In this document: one piece after another, positions 16,909 through 25,586 of the stretch
Position numbering within the stretch: position 1 is the stretch's first letter
Layout of the letters: the number at the start of each line of letters is the position of its first letter
Assembly: GCA_012840125.1 (NCBI GenBank)
Contig: DULZ01000080.1
Location: 1-47,724 of the forward strand
DNA length: 47,724 nt
Reading direction: 5' to 3'
Origin: Clostridia bacterium
GTDB lineage: Bacteria; Bacillota; DULZ01
Notes under the pieces: generated by a model
The model's database searches: none
Told to the model about the DNA's origin: nothing
Seen by the model: the letters and a program-made list of their open reading frames with translations, nothing else
Made by a program: the position numbers and the translations under genes

Positions 16909-18061
16909 CCATCACCTGACCCCTTTCGCTTTCACCATTTTCCCACAATACTAAATTATCACGGTGTATGGCCTCATCGTAGTCCTTGTACCCCAGGATC
17001 GCCTCAATGTCACCGGTCTTCTTGCCCTTAATCAGCTCTAATTCCTGGGCACTGTAGTTAACAATCCCCCGGGCCACTTCCTTCCCGCCGGGATCATGCA
17101 CAGCCACTACCCCCCCGGCTTCAAAATGACCTTCCACCGCCACAATACCGATGGGCAGCAAGCTCTTCCCTTCCGCCTTGAGGGCCTGGGCCGCGCCGGC
17201 ATCAATCATGATTCTGCCCACTACCGCTGAACCGTAGGCAATCCACTTCTTTTTACCCCGCAGTTTATCCACCCTGGGCAAGAAGACGGTGCCCACTTCT
17301 TTGCCGGCCACGATATCGTGCAGCACTCCTTCTTGATTCCCGCTGGCGATGACCACCGGGATGCCGGAACTGGTGCAGACCTTGGCGGCTTGGATCTTGG
17401 TACACATACCGCCGGTCCCGAAACTGGACCCGGCACCGCCGGCAAGCCTTTCAATCTCCGGGGTGATTTCTTTCACCACGGGCAGTTTCCTGGCCTGGGG
17501 ATTGGTCCTGGGATTGTCATCGTAAAGGCCGTCAATATCGGATAAAATGATTAATAAATCCGCATCAATGGCACCGGCCACCAGGGCAGCCAAATTGTCG
17601 TTGTCGCCGAACCTCAGCTCTTCCACCGCCGTGGTATCATTTTCATTCACGATGGGGATCACATCATATTCTAATAGCTGGGAAAAGGTATGGCTCACGT
17701 TGAGATAGCGGCGCCGGTCGGAAAAGTCCTCCCGGGTCAGCAGGATCTGCGCCACCACCCGGCCGTACTCAGCGAAGAATTTCTCGTACATGTGGACCAG
17801 GATTCCTTGTCCCACGGCCGCCACGGCTTGCTTTTCCCTTAACGTACGAGGGCGCCGGGAGAAACCCAGGCGTCCCATCCCGGCACCCACCGCCCCTGAT
17901 GTCACCAAGACCAGCTTCTTCCCTTGATTAGCCAAGTCCACTAAATCCCGCGCCAGTTTTTCTATTCTTTTCAAGTCCAGCTGTCCGGTTGCATGGGTGA
18001 GAGTACTGGTCCCTACCTTCACTACAATGCGCTCCGCCGTTAGCATCTCCACCGCTGTCAC
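16901..18061 (-). CDS. proB: glutamate 5-kinase with PUA domain
   Basis: This 386-residue enzyme phosphorylates glutamate in the first step of proline synthesis. The amino-acid kinase domain (VVKVGTSTLTH, LVTSGAVGAGMGRL, VNENDTTAVEELRFGDNDNLAALVA, GTGGMCTKIQAAK) is followed from about residue 285 by a PUA domain, as in long bacterial ProB proteins. The start is GTG 18061, immediately after the yhbY stop; ATG 18046 is another option since the ribosome binding site is poor. Proline probably feeds back on the kinase domain, as known for the family. Confidence 0.96.
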   Translation of the reverse strand: MTAVEMLTAERIVVKVGTSTLTHATGQLDLKRIEKLARDLVDLANQGKKLVLVTSGAVGAGMGRLGFSRRPRTLREKQAVAAVGQGILVHMYEKFFAEYGRVVAQILLTREDFSDRRRYLNVSHTFSQLLEYDVIPIVNENDTTAVEELRFGDNDNLAALVAGAIDADLLIILSDIDGLYDDNPRTNPQARKLPVVKEITPEIERLAGGAGSSFGTGGMCTKIQAAKVCTSSGIPVVIASGNQEGVLHDIVAGKEVGTVFLPRVDKLRGKKKWIAYGSAVVGRIMIDAGAAQALKAEGKSLLPIGIVAVEGHFEAGGVVAVHDPGGKEVARGIVNYSAQELELIKGKKTGDIEAILGYKDYDEAIHRDNLVLWENGESERGQVMDV

Positions 18062-18063
18062 CC

Positions 18064-18369
18064 TTACGGCAATTCTATGATTGACTTTTTGCTGGACCGC
18101 CGGTAGAGCAGTAAATTGCGGCCCACCACTTGAATTAATTCCGCTCCTGTTTTTTCGGCTAAGATCTTGCCTGTATTCTTCGGATCATCCTCATGGTTGT
18201 TTAACACCCGCACCTTAATCAGTTCCCTGGCTTCCAAGGCTTCTTCCACCTGCTTCAGGACGGGCTCCGTAATACCCGCCTTGCCGATCTGGATAATGGG
18301 ATCGATACCGGTCCCTAAAGCCCTGAGAAACCGCTTTTGTTTTCCAATCAAGCCTGGCTTACTAACCAA
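18064..18369 (-). CDS. yhbY: YhbY-family RNA-binding protein (CRM domain)
   Basis: The 101-residue protein is a single CRM/YhbY domain, a KH-like fold that associates with pre-50S ribosomes. LIGKQKRFLRALGTGIDPIIQIGKAGIT and the GXXG-like loop region are typical, as is the C-terminal VVGRNLLLYRRS. The start is TTG 18369, with AGGAGGTG a rather long 11 bases upstream. The start codon sits inside a 7-bp inverted repeat (18361-18377), which is unusual. It lies between obgE and proB, with a promoter of its own in front. Confidence 0.9.
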   Translation of the reverse strand: MVSKPGLIGKQKRFLRALGTGIDPIIQIGKAGITEPVLKQVEEALEARELIKVRVLNNHEDDPKNTGKILAEKTGAELIQVVGRNLLLYRRSSKKSIIELP

Positions 18370-18377
18370 AGGTTAGT
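18361..18377 (-). promoter_or_regulatory. hairpin covering the yhbY start codon
   Basis: ACTAACC-3-GGTTAGT is a perfect inverted repeat that spans the TTG start of yhbY. In the mRNA it would form a small hairpin just behind the AGGAGGTG site and could limit initiation. Function is inferred. Confidence 0.45.
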
Positions 18378-18406
18378 CTGCACCTCCTAAAATATAATGT
18401 TAAACT

Positions 18407-18415
18407 ATTATATCA
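18407..18415 (-). promoter_or_regulatory. extended -10 promoter of yhbY-proBA
   Basis: TGATATAAT on the minus strand is an exact extended -10 element in the 78-base gap after obgE. A -35 element is weak (TAGGTA). It would give the yhbY-proB-proA-nadD-yqeK-rsfS-leuS group transcription independent of obgE. Confidence 0.55.
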
Positions 18416-18447
18416 TATCTTCCCTGCCGTACCTACCCTTTTATCTC

Positions 18448-19740
18448 TTATTCCTCCACGAACCCGGGCTCAACAAAATCAAAAACCAGCTTACCGATCC
18501 GCACTTCATCTCCGTCTTTGGCCCCTGCTTGGCGCAGGGCATCGTCCAGTCCCATCTTCCGGAAGATCCACTGCAGCCGGCGCACCGCCTCGTCGTTTTC
18601 CAAATCCGTCATGGCCACCAGTCTTTCCACTCGCTTGCCGGAGACTACGTAGACTCCTTCCGCCAAGGAAATGGTAAATGGTGCTTCTTCGCCCCGGTAA
18701 CGAGTTTCCTTGAAGGCCACTTCCGGCGGCTGGTCCGGTTCCGGCTCACCGGTTTCCTCCAAAAGCCGGGCTACCTGATGCAGCAGTTCCTGCACCCCTT
18801 CCCCGGTGACGGCGGAAATAGGTACTACCGTCACCCCCGGACCCAGGGCCTGCACGAATCCGTCCAGCCTCTCCCGGGCTTCCGGCAGGTCGATTTTGTT
18901 GGCAGCTACGATTTGCGGCTTCCGGCTCAGCTCCCGGCTGTACAGCTCCAGCTCCCGGTTGATGATTTGGTAAGCCTCAATAGGCTCACGTTCCCAGTTG
19001 GCCAGGTCAACCAGGTGGATGAGCACCCGGGTCCGTTCCAAATGCCTGAGAAAATCATGTCCCAAACCGGCTCCCTGGTGGGCTCCTTCGATTAAGCCGG
19101 GAATATCGGCCACCACGAAGCTCCGGCCTTCCTCCAGGTTGACCACCCCTAAATTGGGGGTGAGGGTGGTAAAAGGATAGTCGGCAATTTTGGGCCTGGC
19201 CGCCGAAATGCGGGAAATCAACGTGGATTTGCCTGCATTGGGAAAGCCGAGGAGTCCCACATCAGCCAGCAGTTTCAGCTCTAAGAGCAGCCACTTTTCT
19301 TCCCCAGGCTCCCCTTTTTCCGCCATCCGGGGCGCTTTGTTTTTGTTGCTGAGGAACCTGGCATTCCCCCGGCCCCCGCGCCCGCCTTGGGCCACTACCA
19401 CCGGGGCGCCGGGCTCAATCAAGTCCGCCAGGACTTCACCGGTGTCCGCATCCTTCACCACGGTACCGGGCGGTACCCGGATGATCAGGTCCTCTCCGGC
19501 CCTGCCGTGCATGTTCTTGCCGCGGCCGTGCTGGCCTCTTTCCGCTTTATAATGCCTTTTGTACTTGAAATCCACCAGGGTACGTAACCCTTCATCCACA
19601 ATCAGGACCACGTTGCCGCCGCGGCCCCCGTCTCCCCCGTCGGGCCCCCCTTCCGGGACATACTTTTCCCGCCGGAAGGAAATCACGCCGTCACCGCCGT
19701 CACCGGCTTTGACATAGATTTTTGCTGTATCGTAAAACAT
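18448..19740 (-). CDS. obgE: GTPase Obg
   Basis: This 430-residue ribosome-associated GTPase is required for 50S assembly and, in Bacillus, for sporulation and the general stress response. It has the glycine-rich Obg domain ([21 protein letters not shown]..., 1-158), the G domain with [27 protein letters not shown] and NKIDLPEA, and the C-terminal OCT domain from about residue 350. AAGGTGA lies upstream of the ATG. It follows spo0B, the same order as in Bacillus subtilis. Confidence 0.97.
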   Translation of the reverse strand: MFYDTAKIYVKAGDGGDGVISFRREKYVPEGGPDGGDGGRGGNVVLIVDEGLRTLVDFKYKRHYKAERGQHGRGKNMHGRAGEDLIIRVPPGTVVKDADTGEVLADLIEPGAPVVVAQGGRGGRGNARFLSNKNKAPRMAEKGEPGEEKWLLLELKLLADVGLLGFPNAGKSTLISRISAARPKIADYPFTTLTPNLGVVNLEEGRSFVVADIPGLIEGAHQGAGLGHDFLRHLERTRVLIHLVDLANWEREPIEAYQIINRELELYSRELSRKPQIVAANKIDLPEARERLDGFVQALGPGVTVVPISAVTGEGVQELLHQVARLLEETGEPEPDQPPEVAFKETRYRGEEAPFTISLAEGVYVVSGKRVERLVAMTDLENDEAVRRLQWIFRKMGLDDALRQAGAKDGDEVRIGKLVFDFVEPGFVEE

Positions 19741-19807
19741 GGCATCACCTTGTACTTCCTAACTTGTGAATTTGGTTATTTCCTAGCTTCACCCTTTTTT
19801 CCCGCCT

Positions 19808-20386
19808 TTACTCAGCCACCAGCCAGGAAGATTTTTTGGGTACACTACACCTGATGGTGTGGAGCGGGCCGTCTTGCAAGATTTCCACCTCGTAACCTAG
19901 CGCCTGGGCTTGCCGCTCCACCTCCGCCCAGTCTTCTCCCGGCCAGGCGGCGTCTTGGGAAATGATTTCAAACCGGTAGCCTGCTAGATCATCCCACATC
20001 CTCAGCACCCAGGTTTCCGTGCCGGCACCGGTCTTGCCGGCATGCACCAGGCGCAGGATGGAAGAAAGCAGCTGCTGCAGTTCCTGGTCGCCCATGTTGA
20101 TTTCCTTCAAATCCGTTTCACATTCAATACCTAAAATCCGGCCCTTTTCATGAAACTTGAGCTGCCACTGCAGCAGGAGCAGGGCAATGGTAGGATATGT
20201 CAAACGAAACAAGGAACTCCGCTGTTGCATGGCGGCCACGGTTTCTTTTATGTATAGCAACGCCTGCTGGGCTCTGCCCATCTGCAGGTACCCGGAAATC
20301 ACCTGGAAATGATTCAGGTAATCATGGTTGATAGCCCGCAGCAATTGAATCATGTGTTCAGCCTGACCGTACACCTTTTCCACCAT
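19808..20386 (-). CDS. spo0B: sporulation initiation phosphotransferase Spo0B
   Basis: Read from ATG 20386 the protein has 192 residues, the size of Bacillus Spo0B. The N-terminal dimerisation helix carries the phosphorylatable histidine in AINHDYLNHFQVISGYLQMGR (His21). The C-terminal half has no N- or G-box ATP-binding motifs, as expected for a phosphotransferase that passes phosphate from Spo0F to Spo0A rather than a kinase. The frame is open to 20524, but the family normally begins near the helix. GAGGAG directly abuts this ATG, so a GTG at 20383 or 20374 is also possible. It lies just upstream of obgE. Confidence 0.82.
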   Translation of the reverse strand: MVEKVYGQAEHMIQLLRAINHDYLNHFQVISGYLQMGRAQQALLYIKETVAAMQQRSSLFRLTYPTIALLLLQWQLKFHEKGRILGIECETDLKEINMGDQELQQLLSSILRLVHAGKTGAGTETWVLRMWDDLAGYRFEIISQDAAWPGEDWAEVERQAQALGYEVEILQDGPLHTIRCSVPKKSSWLVAE

Positions 20387-20563
20387 CTCCTCTGTTTTAA
20401 GTAATCCCCATGGTAAGGTTAATATTTCTCTTTTTGTCACAGGATTCCTTGATTGTCTATGTAATTTTAACCAGAGCCACGGCCCGGCCCGTACCGGTCC
20501 GGCAGGAAAGCCGGCTTGCTTCATCTAATTGTTCCACTACCACTGAAACGGGAGTGAGGAACC

Positions 20564-21469
20564 ATGCGGGAACAGGTACCGGGTTACCGGAAACTGTGGT
20601 CCGGCGGGGAATTGAAGCGAAGGGTTGCACTGGCAAAAGAGCACCTGGCTGAGTGCCGTCTTTGCCCCCATAGGTGCATGGTGAACCGGCAAGAAAAACG
20701 GGGGGTCTGCCGCGCCCCGCACCGGCCTGTGGTGGCCGGCTACGGGCCTCATTTCGGCGAGGAACCTCCCCTGGTAGGCCGCCATGGATCGGGCACCATC
20801 TTTTTCGGGTTTTGCAACCTGCAGTGCGTTTACTGTCAAAACTGGGATCTCAGTTTCGGCGGCACCGGAACCCCTGTGTCCGCTCAAGAACTGGCCTCCA
20901 TCATGCTCAAGCTGCAGGACGATTACCGGTGCCACAATATCAACCTGGTCACCCCTACCCATTTCGTCCCCGGTATTCTCGAAGCGGTGGCTTTGGCCGC
21001 CGAACAAGGTTTAACCGTGCCCCTGGTCTACAACTGCGGCGGTTATGAGAGCTTGGAGACCCTGGCTTTGCTTGACGGCGTCATTGACATTTATATGCCT
21101 GACATTAAATATGCTCAACTGGAACGGGGTTTAAAATACTCGCAAGTCAAGGACTATCCTGAAATCGCCCAAAAAGCCTTAAGGGAAATGGACCGCCAGG
21201 TGGGGGGCTTAAAAACGGATGCCGGCGGGTTAGCTTACCGGGGCCTCCTTATCAGGCACCTGGTGCTGCCCGGCGGTTTGGCAGATACGAAGGCAGTCCT
21301 CCGTTTCATCAAAGAGGAGCTCTCCCCGGACTGCCTGGTCAACTTGATGGACCAGTACTACCCGGCCCACCAGGCCCATCGCTATCCGGAGCTGTCAAAG
21401 AGGCTGTCCCGCCGGGAATATGAAGCCGCCTATGCCTATGCCGGGGAGCTCGGCCTGAGACTGGTGTAG
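20564..21469 (+). CDS. PflX-like radical SAM protein
   Basis: The 301-residue protein has the radical SAM cluster motif in FGFCNLQCVYCQNW (Cys84, Cys88, Cys91) and an N-terminal Cys cluster (Cys31, Cys34, Cys38, Cys49) in ECRLCPHRCMVNRQEKRGVC. This layout matches the COG1313 group, homologues of pyruvate formate-lyase activating enzyme often called PflX, with no settled substrate. GGGAGTGAGG precedes the ATG. It stands alone on the plus strand between rpmA and spo0B, which are adjacent in many Bacillota, so it looks like an insertion into that locus. No glycyl radical enzyme lies in the window. Confidence 0.82.
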   Translation: MREQVPGYRKLWSGGELKRRVALAKEHLAECRLCPHRCMVNRQEKRGVCRAPHRPVVAGYGPHFGEEPPLVGRHGSGTIFFGFCNLQCVYCQNWDLSFGGTGTPVSAQELASIMLKLQDDYRCHNINLVTPTHFVPGILEAVALAAEQGLTVPLVYNCGGYESLETLALLDGVIDIYMPDIKYAQLERGLKYSQVKDYPEIAQKALREMDRQVGGLKTDAGGLAYRGLLIRHLVLPGGLADTKAVLRFIKEELSPDCLVNLMDQYYPAHQAHRYPELSKRLSRREYEAAYAYAGELGLRLV

Positions 21470-21660
21470 CCCCACCGCTCCCGTCCCTCTTTCATACTCC
21501 AACGGCAGCCATAACAAGCGGTATTAATCAGTGGCCGGTGACGTCAACAGCGGTGGTCAGACTTCCGCCGTCAGACGTCAGGTTTGCATTTTCATCCTCC
21601 CGGGTCTCAAAAGCCCTTCCGGTCTATGTCTAAACACGGCTTGCCTCTTTGGCAACTATG

Positions 21661-21685
21661 CAAAAAACCGCCTTGCGGCGGTTTT
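21661..21685 (-). terminator. terminator of the rplU-prp-rpmA unit
   Basis: A 9-bp stem, AAAACCGCC with its complement (21664-21672 and 21677-21685), with a 4-base loop is followed by six T on the minus strand. The stem begins only 3 bases after the rpmA stop. Confidence 0.92.
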
Positions 21686-21688
21686 CAA

Positions 21689-21976
21689 CTACATGACTGC
21701 TTCAGCATAAACGCTGACTTGTGTTTTATCGCGGCCTTTCTTCTCATAGCGGACGACGCCGTCCACCAACGCAAACAAGGTATGATCCTTGCCCAATCCT
21801 ACGTTCACGCCGGGATGAATCTTGGTGCCTCTTTGACGCACCAGGATGTTGCCGGCAGCCACCACCTGACCGTCGTGCCTTTTGATCCCCAGTCGCTTGG
21901 CTTCACTGTCCCGGCCGTTTCTGGAGCTGCCAACACCCTTTTTATGCGCAAAAAGCTGTAGATCGATTCTCATCAT
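21689..21976 (-). CDS. rpmA: 50S ribosomal protein L27 (with cleavable N-terminal extension)
   Basis: The 95-residue protein starts [24 protein letters not shown]. The LQLF-AHKKG junction is the site that Prp cuts in Bacillota, so mature L27 should begin at AHKKG; the extended N terminus then reaches the peptidyl-transferase centre. The start at 21976 aligns exactly with Bacillus L27, overlaps the prp stop by 4 bp, and has GAGGAGGTGG upstream. The ATG at 21973 is next to it, and a GTG at 21985 lies inside the ribosome binding site. Normal length for the family. Confidence 0.96.
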   Translation of the reverse strand: MMRIDLQLFAHKKGVGSSRNGRDSEAKRLGIKRHDGQVVAAGNILVRQRGTKIHPGVNVGLGKDHTLFALVDGVVRYEKKGRDKTQVSVYAEAVM

Positions 21977-22311
21977 CGTGTCCACCTCCTCTTGTGGATC
22001 TTGAAATACTTCCCGTAATCCGGTTCTAACGCCTTCAATCCCAATTCCATGGTTTTCAACACTACTTGGGACAGTTCTTCCTCTTTGGCACTGAGATCAC
22101 CAGGCAGGACGCAGCGCAGCCAGCCTTGTTTGATCTCCGTTTCCGGTGCCTTGGACAAAAAATGGCTGAGACCGATGACCGCCGCCTGGCTGAGCACGGA
22201 AACGGCGGCGCAAACAATGTCCTGGCCGTAGGGCGCGGCACCGGCATGACCCTTTACACAAAAGGCCCGCAGGCTCTCCTGATCATCATAGAAAAGCTCT
22301 ACGGTGATCAT
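21973..22311 (-). CDS. prp: ribosomal-processing cysteine protease Prp
   Basis: This 112-residue protein cleaves the N-terminal extension of L27. The catalytic motifs are present: GHAG with His22, and [14 protein letters not shown] with Asp31 and Cys34. It lies between rplU and rpmA, its standard place, 3 bases after rplU and overlapping rpmA, which fits coordinated synthesis with its substrate. Confidence 0.95.
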   Translation of the reverse strand: MITVELFYDDQESLRAFCVKGHAGAAPYGQDIVCAAVSVLSQAAVIGLSHFLSKAPETEIKQGWLRCVLPGDLSAKEEELSQVVLKTMELGLKALEPDYGKYFKIHKRRWTR

Positions 22312-22314
22312 GGT

Positions 22315-22626
22315 TTAGCCTTGAATTTTCTCCACTACTACTTCCGTATAAGGTTGGCGATGACCGTACTTGCGGCGGTAATTCTTCTTGGGCTTGTACT
22401 TGAAGACGATCACCTTTTTGCCCCGGCCGTGGCCTTGGACTTTAACGGTGACTTTGGCTCCCTCCACGTAGGGATTGCCAACCTTCACTCCTTGCTCGCC
22501 GGCAATCAACAGCACCTTATCCAGTTCGACTACTTCTCCTTCCCCGGCGGCCAATTTCTCCACGCGGATGACGTCCCCTTGGCTAACCCGATACTGCTTA
22601 CCGCCGGTTTCCACGATTGCGTACAT
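22315..22626 (-). CDS. rplU: 50S ribosomal protein L21
   Basis: The 103-residue protein begins [25 protein letters not shown], the L21 signature, and ends with the basic [44 protein letters not shown] site precedes the ATG. It is first of the rplU-prp-rpmA unit, with a promoter at 22715-22743 and a structured leader between. Confidence 0.98.
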   Translation of the reverse strand: MYAIVETGGKQYRVSQGDVIRVEKLAAGEGEVVELDKVLLIAGEQGVKVGNPYVEGAKVTVKVQGHGRGKKVIVFKYKPKKNYRRKYGHRQPYTEVVVEKIQG

Positions 22627-22710
22627 AGACTTACCTCCTCGTAAAGACTCGCTGAACCCAGGTGGCCCATGCGCTTGAAACCTGGCTCAAGCGGTTTTAA
22701 ACGATCCAAC
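22627..22710 (-). promoter_or_regulatory. probable L21 leader (structured rplU 5' UTR)
   Basis: The rplU mRNA leader contains a perfect hairpin, CGCTTGA-8-TCAAGCG (22672-22693). Its loop sequence CCAGGT (22680-22685) is complementary to ACCTGG just downstream (22658-22663). The loop could therefore form a pseudoknot, or an alternative pairing that opens the hairpin. Autogenous L21 leaders are known in Bacillota in this position; I recognise the context and the structure but cannot match the family consensus base by base. Confidence 0.6.
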
Positions 22711-22714
22711 GAAT

Positions 22715-22743
22715 AATCTATCACAATCCACAACTCATGTCAA
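22715..22743 (-). promoter_or_regulatory. rplU promoter
   Basis: TTGACA (22738-22743), a 17-base spacer and TAGATT (22715-22720) form a good sigma-A promoter. It overlaps the end of the upstream M20 hydrolase gene and lies 89 bases before rplU. Confidence 0.75.
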
Positions 22744-23910
22744 GGATACAAAATGGCAGCCCATCAGAGCCCGGTAGCCCAGCATGGCCTGTTCCAGTTC
22801 CGTCAAATCAATGAATTCGTCAACGATATGGGCCTGGTGCTCATGGCCGGGGCCGAAGCCGATGGTAGGGATACCTCTTTTTCCCATGCTGGCGCTGCCG
22901 TTGGTGCAGAAGCGGTAAGCGGAAACCTGCGGGGACAGCCCGGCTGCCCGTAAAGCGGTTAGACTTTGCCGGACGTAGGGATGTTCCGGCGGCAGCTGCC
23001 AGGCAGGGAAGAACCGCTTATTGAGAAATTGATAGCCCGTATAGGTCCGGTGCTCCCCGGCGGCAATCTCAAAAGATACCTGTAGGTTCGGGTTTTCTTC
23101 CCTGAGTCCGGTTACCAGTTCCTGCAAGCCTGCCAAAATTCCTTCTTCCGTTTCCCCCACCAGCAGCCGCCGGTCGTAAGTGGCAAGAGCCGCATAGGGT
23201 ATCACCGATTGACCCGGGTAAGGATGGGAAATCATATCCGTGAGCACCATGATGGCGTCCCCCAAAAGGGGGTCATGGCCCAACTTCGCCCGGCGCAGGG
23301 CCCGGATCGCGTCCGCCAGGTGTTCCGCGGCATTCACCGCCAGTGCCGGATTGGAGGAGTGGGCGGACTTGCCGGTGGTCCTGACCAATATCTCCGCCCT
23401 GCCCCGCTGGCCTATTTTCAAGTTCAGCTCCGAAGCTTCCCCGATGATGACGAGATCGGGCCGCACCCGGTCCAGCACCAGTTCGAAGCACTGTCCTTCC
23501 GCCACCTCTTCCGAGACGGTGCCGCTGATGTAAATATCGCCGAAGGGCCGTTCCGGGCAGTGCGCCAGTTGGGCCCCGGCATAAAGCATCGCCGCCAGGG
23601 CTCCTTTCATATCCGCCGCTCCCCGGCCGTACAGTTTCCCGTCCGCCACCTCGCCGCCAAAGGGGTCATAAGTCCAGGCCGATGCATCACCCGCACCCAC
23701 CGTATCCAGGTGGGCGTCAAACAGGAGCTTCGTGCCGCCCCGGCCCCGGATGACCCCGATCACGTTACCGGCCTCATCAATGACTGCTTCATCATACCCG
23801 CTCTCCAGCATGTAATCCCGGACAAACCCGGCCAGCTCTTGTTCCGCACCGGTGACACTTTTGATCCGGATCAACTGCCGGGCTAACTCCACCAGTTCCT
23901 GCGTTGCCAT
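22735..23910 (-). CDS. M20-family metallohydrolase, YgeY-like
   Basis: The 391-residue protein is a zinc amidohydrolase/peptidase of clan MH. Metal-site motifs are LLFDAHLDTVGAGD (His67, Asp69), YGRGAADMKGALAAM (Asp100) and TVSEEVAEG, with a PNLQ-type dimerisation domain in the middle. The pattern GEASELNLKIGQRGRAEI and YDRRLLVGETEE is that of the YgeY group, named for its link with selenium metabolism; there are no selenium genes here. The start at 23910 has AAGGAGGA upstream, and an open frame runs on to 24027 only by overlap with rng. The substrate is unknown. Confidence 0.8.
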   Translation of the reverse strand: MATQELVELARQLIRIKSVTGAEQELAGFVRDYMLESGYDEAVIDEAGNVIGVIRGRGGTKLLFDAHLDTVGAGDASAWTYDPFGGEVADGKLYGRGAADMKGALAAMLYAGAQLAHCPERPFGDIYISGTVSEEVAEGQCFELVLDRVRPDLVIIGEASELNLKIGQRGRAEILVRTTGKSAHSSNPALAVNAAEHLADAIRALRRAKLGHDPLLGDAIMVLTDMISHPYPGQSVIPYAALATYDRRLLVGETEEGILAGLQELVTGLREENPNLQVSFEIAAGEHRTYTGYQFLNKRFFPAWQLPPEHPYVRQSLTALRAAGLSPQVSAYRFCTNGSASMGKRGIPTIGFGPGHEHQAHIVDEFIDLTELEQAMLGYRALMGCHFVSLT

Positions 23911-23923
23911 CTGTTCGTCCTCC

Positions 23924-25567
23924 TTATAATCTTCTTGCTTGGACTCCGGCAGCGTCGACGTGGACGATCTCCAAGCTGCAGCCTGCCTCCGGCTCCGCTT
24001 CCCCTCTCTCCTCCACCAGGTGCACACCGTACTGCGCCAGAAAAGCAGGGGTCACCCCTTTCCACCTGACCACCTGCCCTGCTTCAAAGGGCAAAAACAG
24101 CCGGTCTACCGCTGCCGGGCCCGCCGGTTCCAAGTGGATGTATTCCCGGTGGCAGCCCGGCCGCCCCACCACCAGGATCTCTTTACCCGTTTGGGCTTCC
24201 AACTCCGCCAGGGGTTCCTGGAGGAAAAACAGGGCTACCTGAGTATTCAAATGAACGGCAATCAAAGGAGAACTAACGGTACGAGCCAGTTGAAACAGTT
24301 TTTCCAAAGCCTGCCCGGCCACCCGCTGGATTTTCAACACTCGACCGTGCCCTTTACAGTAAGGACAGTTACTCAGCCACTGCCCGGCCAGGCTCCGGTT
24401 AGTTTTCTTGCGGCTGATTTCCACCAGCCCCAGCTTGGTCAAGCCCAGCACCTGGGTTTTCACCCGGTCCTTTTGGGCTTGCCGTTCCAGTTCCTCTAGC
24501 ACCTGTTCCCAGTCTTTTTCCCCGGGCATGTCCACGAAATCCACCACGATCATGCCCCCAATGTTTCTCAGCCTTAACTGCCGTCCAATTTCCGCCGCCG
24601 CCTCCAGGTTGACTTTCAACGCCGTTTCCGCCAGGTTGGTGGTCCCGGTAAAACGACCGGTATTGACATCGATTACCGTGAGGGCTTCCGCCCCGTCAAT
24701 GATCAGGTAGCCGCCGCAGTTGAGCCACACCTTGCGGCCCAATGCTTGGGCCAGCTGGGTGTGGACATGGAACAATTCCAGCAAATCCGTCTCCTGCAGT
24801 ACCACCCGGTCCGCCAGGTGGGGCGCCCAGGTGCTCACGATACCTTTCACTTCTTCTTTCACCTGGGGCGTATTGACCAGGATCCGGTCCACGTCGCTGG
24901 CCACCAGGTCCTTCAACAAAGCCGGCAATAAGGGCGCATCCCGGTGTATCACGGCGGGACTCCGGGCCCGGCTCGCTTTCTCCCGGATACTGTGCCACAA
25001 TTCTTCCAGTTCCCGGTAGTCGGCCAGCAGTTCCGTCCATCCCGCTTCCTGGGCCACCGTGCGCACAATGAGCCCCACGCCGTCCTTCCTAAGCCGGCGC
25101 GCCATTTCCTGCAGTTCCGCCCTCACCGCCTCATCCCGGATCCGGCGGGAAATAAACAAGTTGTGCTGGTAAGGCATGAAAACCAGAAACCGTCCCGGCA
25201 GGGCGATTTTCGTGGTGATCCTGGGGCCTTTCGCCCCCACGGCATCTTTTACCACTTGGACCAGGATATCCTGCCCCTCTTTCACCAGGTCGGAAATCCC
25301 CGGTTTTCTCTTCCCGGGGGTAAACCCTGCTTCCGACCGGGGCAGGTGAACGTCACCGGCGTGCAGCAAAGCGTTCCGCCCCAGACCCAGGTCCACAAAA
25401 GCCGCCTGCATGCCGGGCAGCACATTTACCACCCGGCCCAGGTAAATATTCCCTACCAGCTTTTCATGGTACAGCTTTTCCGCATGAAACTCGACCACTT
25501 TACCGTCTTCCACCACGGCCAGGCTCTTTTCCTGAAACCCGGACTGGATTAAAATGATACGCTCCAT
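23924..25567 (-). CDS. rng: ribonuclease G (Rne/Rng family)
   Basis: This 547-residue endoribonuclease processes rRNA precursors and mRNA. It has an N-terminal S1 domain (KLVGNIYLGRVVNVLPGMQAAFVDLG), the DNase I-like catalytic region with LTVIDVNTGRFTG and GGMIVVDFVDM (acidic metal ligands), and the zinc-link CPYCKGHGRV. There is no long C-terminal degradosome scaffold, so it is RNase G in size. The start at 25567 has GGGAGTGG upstream; an open frame begins at TTG 25582. It follows the radical SAM/DUF2344 pair, a common clostridial order. Confidence 0.93.
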   Translation of the reverse strand: MERIILIQSGFQEKSLAVVEDGKVVEFHAEKLYHEKLVGNIYLGRVVNVLPGMQAAFVDLGLGRNALLHAGDVHLPRSEAGFTPGKRKPGISDLVKEGQDILVQVVKDAVGAKGPRITTKIALPGRFLVFMPYQHNLFISRRIRDEAVRAELQEMARRLRKDGVGLIVRTVAQEAGWTELLADYRELEELWHSIREKASRARSPAVIHRDAPLLPALLKDLVASDVDRILVNTPQVKEEVKGIVSTWAPHLADRVVLQETDLLELFHVHTQLAQALGRKVWLNCGGYLIIDGAEALTVIDVNTGRFTGTTNLAETALKVNLEAAAEIGRQLRLRNIGGMIVVDFVDMPGEKDWEQVLEELERQAQKDRVKTQVLGLTKLGLVEISRKKTNRSLAGQWLSNCPYCKGHGRVLKIQRVAGQALEKLFQLARTVSSPLIAVHLNTQVALFFLQEPLAELEAQTGKEILVVGRPGCHREYIHLEPAGPAAVDRLFLPFEAGQVVRWKGVTPAFLAQYGVHLVEERGEAEPEAGCSLEIVHVDAAGVQARRL

Positions 25568-25586
25568 CGGGTCCACTCCCAACGTC

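Noticed and set aside
22735-23910. Selenium-metabolism locus suggested by the YgeY-like hydrolase
   Set aside because: None of the other selenium-linked genes (selenium-dependent hydroxylases, yqeB, yqeC, ssnA) is present nearby; the neighbours are RNase G and ribosomal protein genes.
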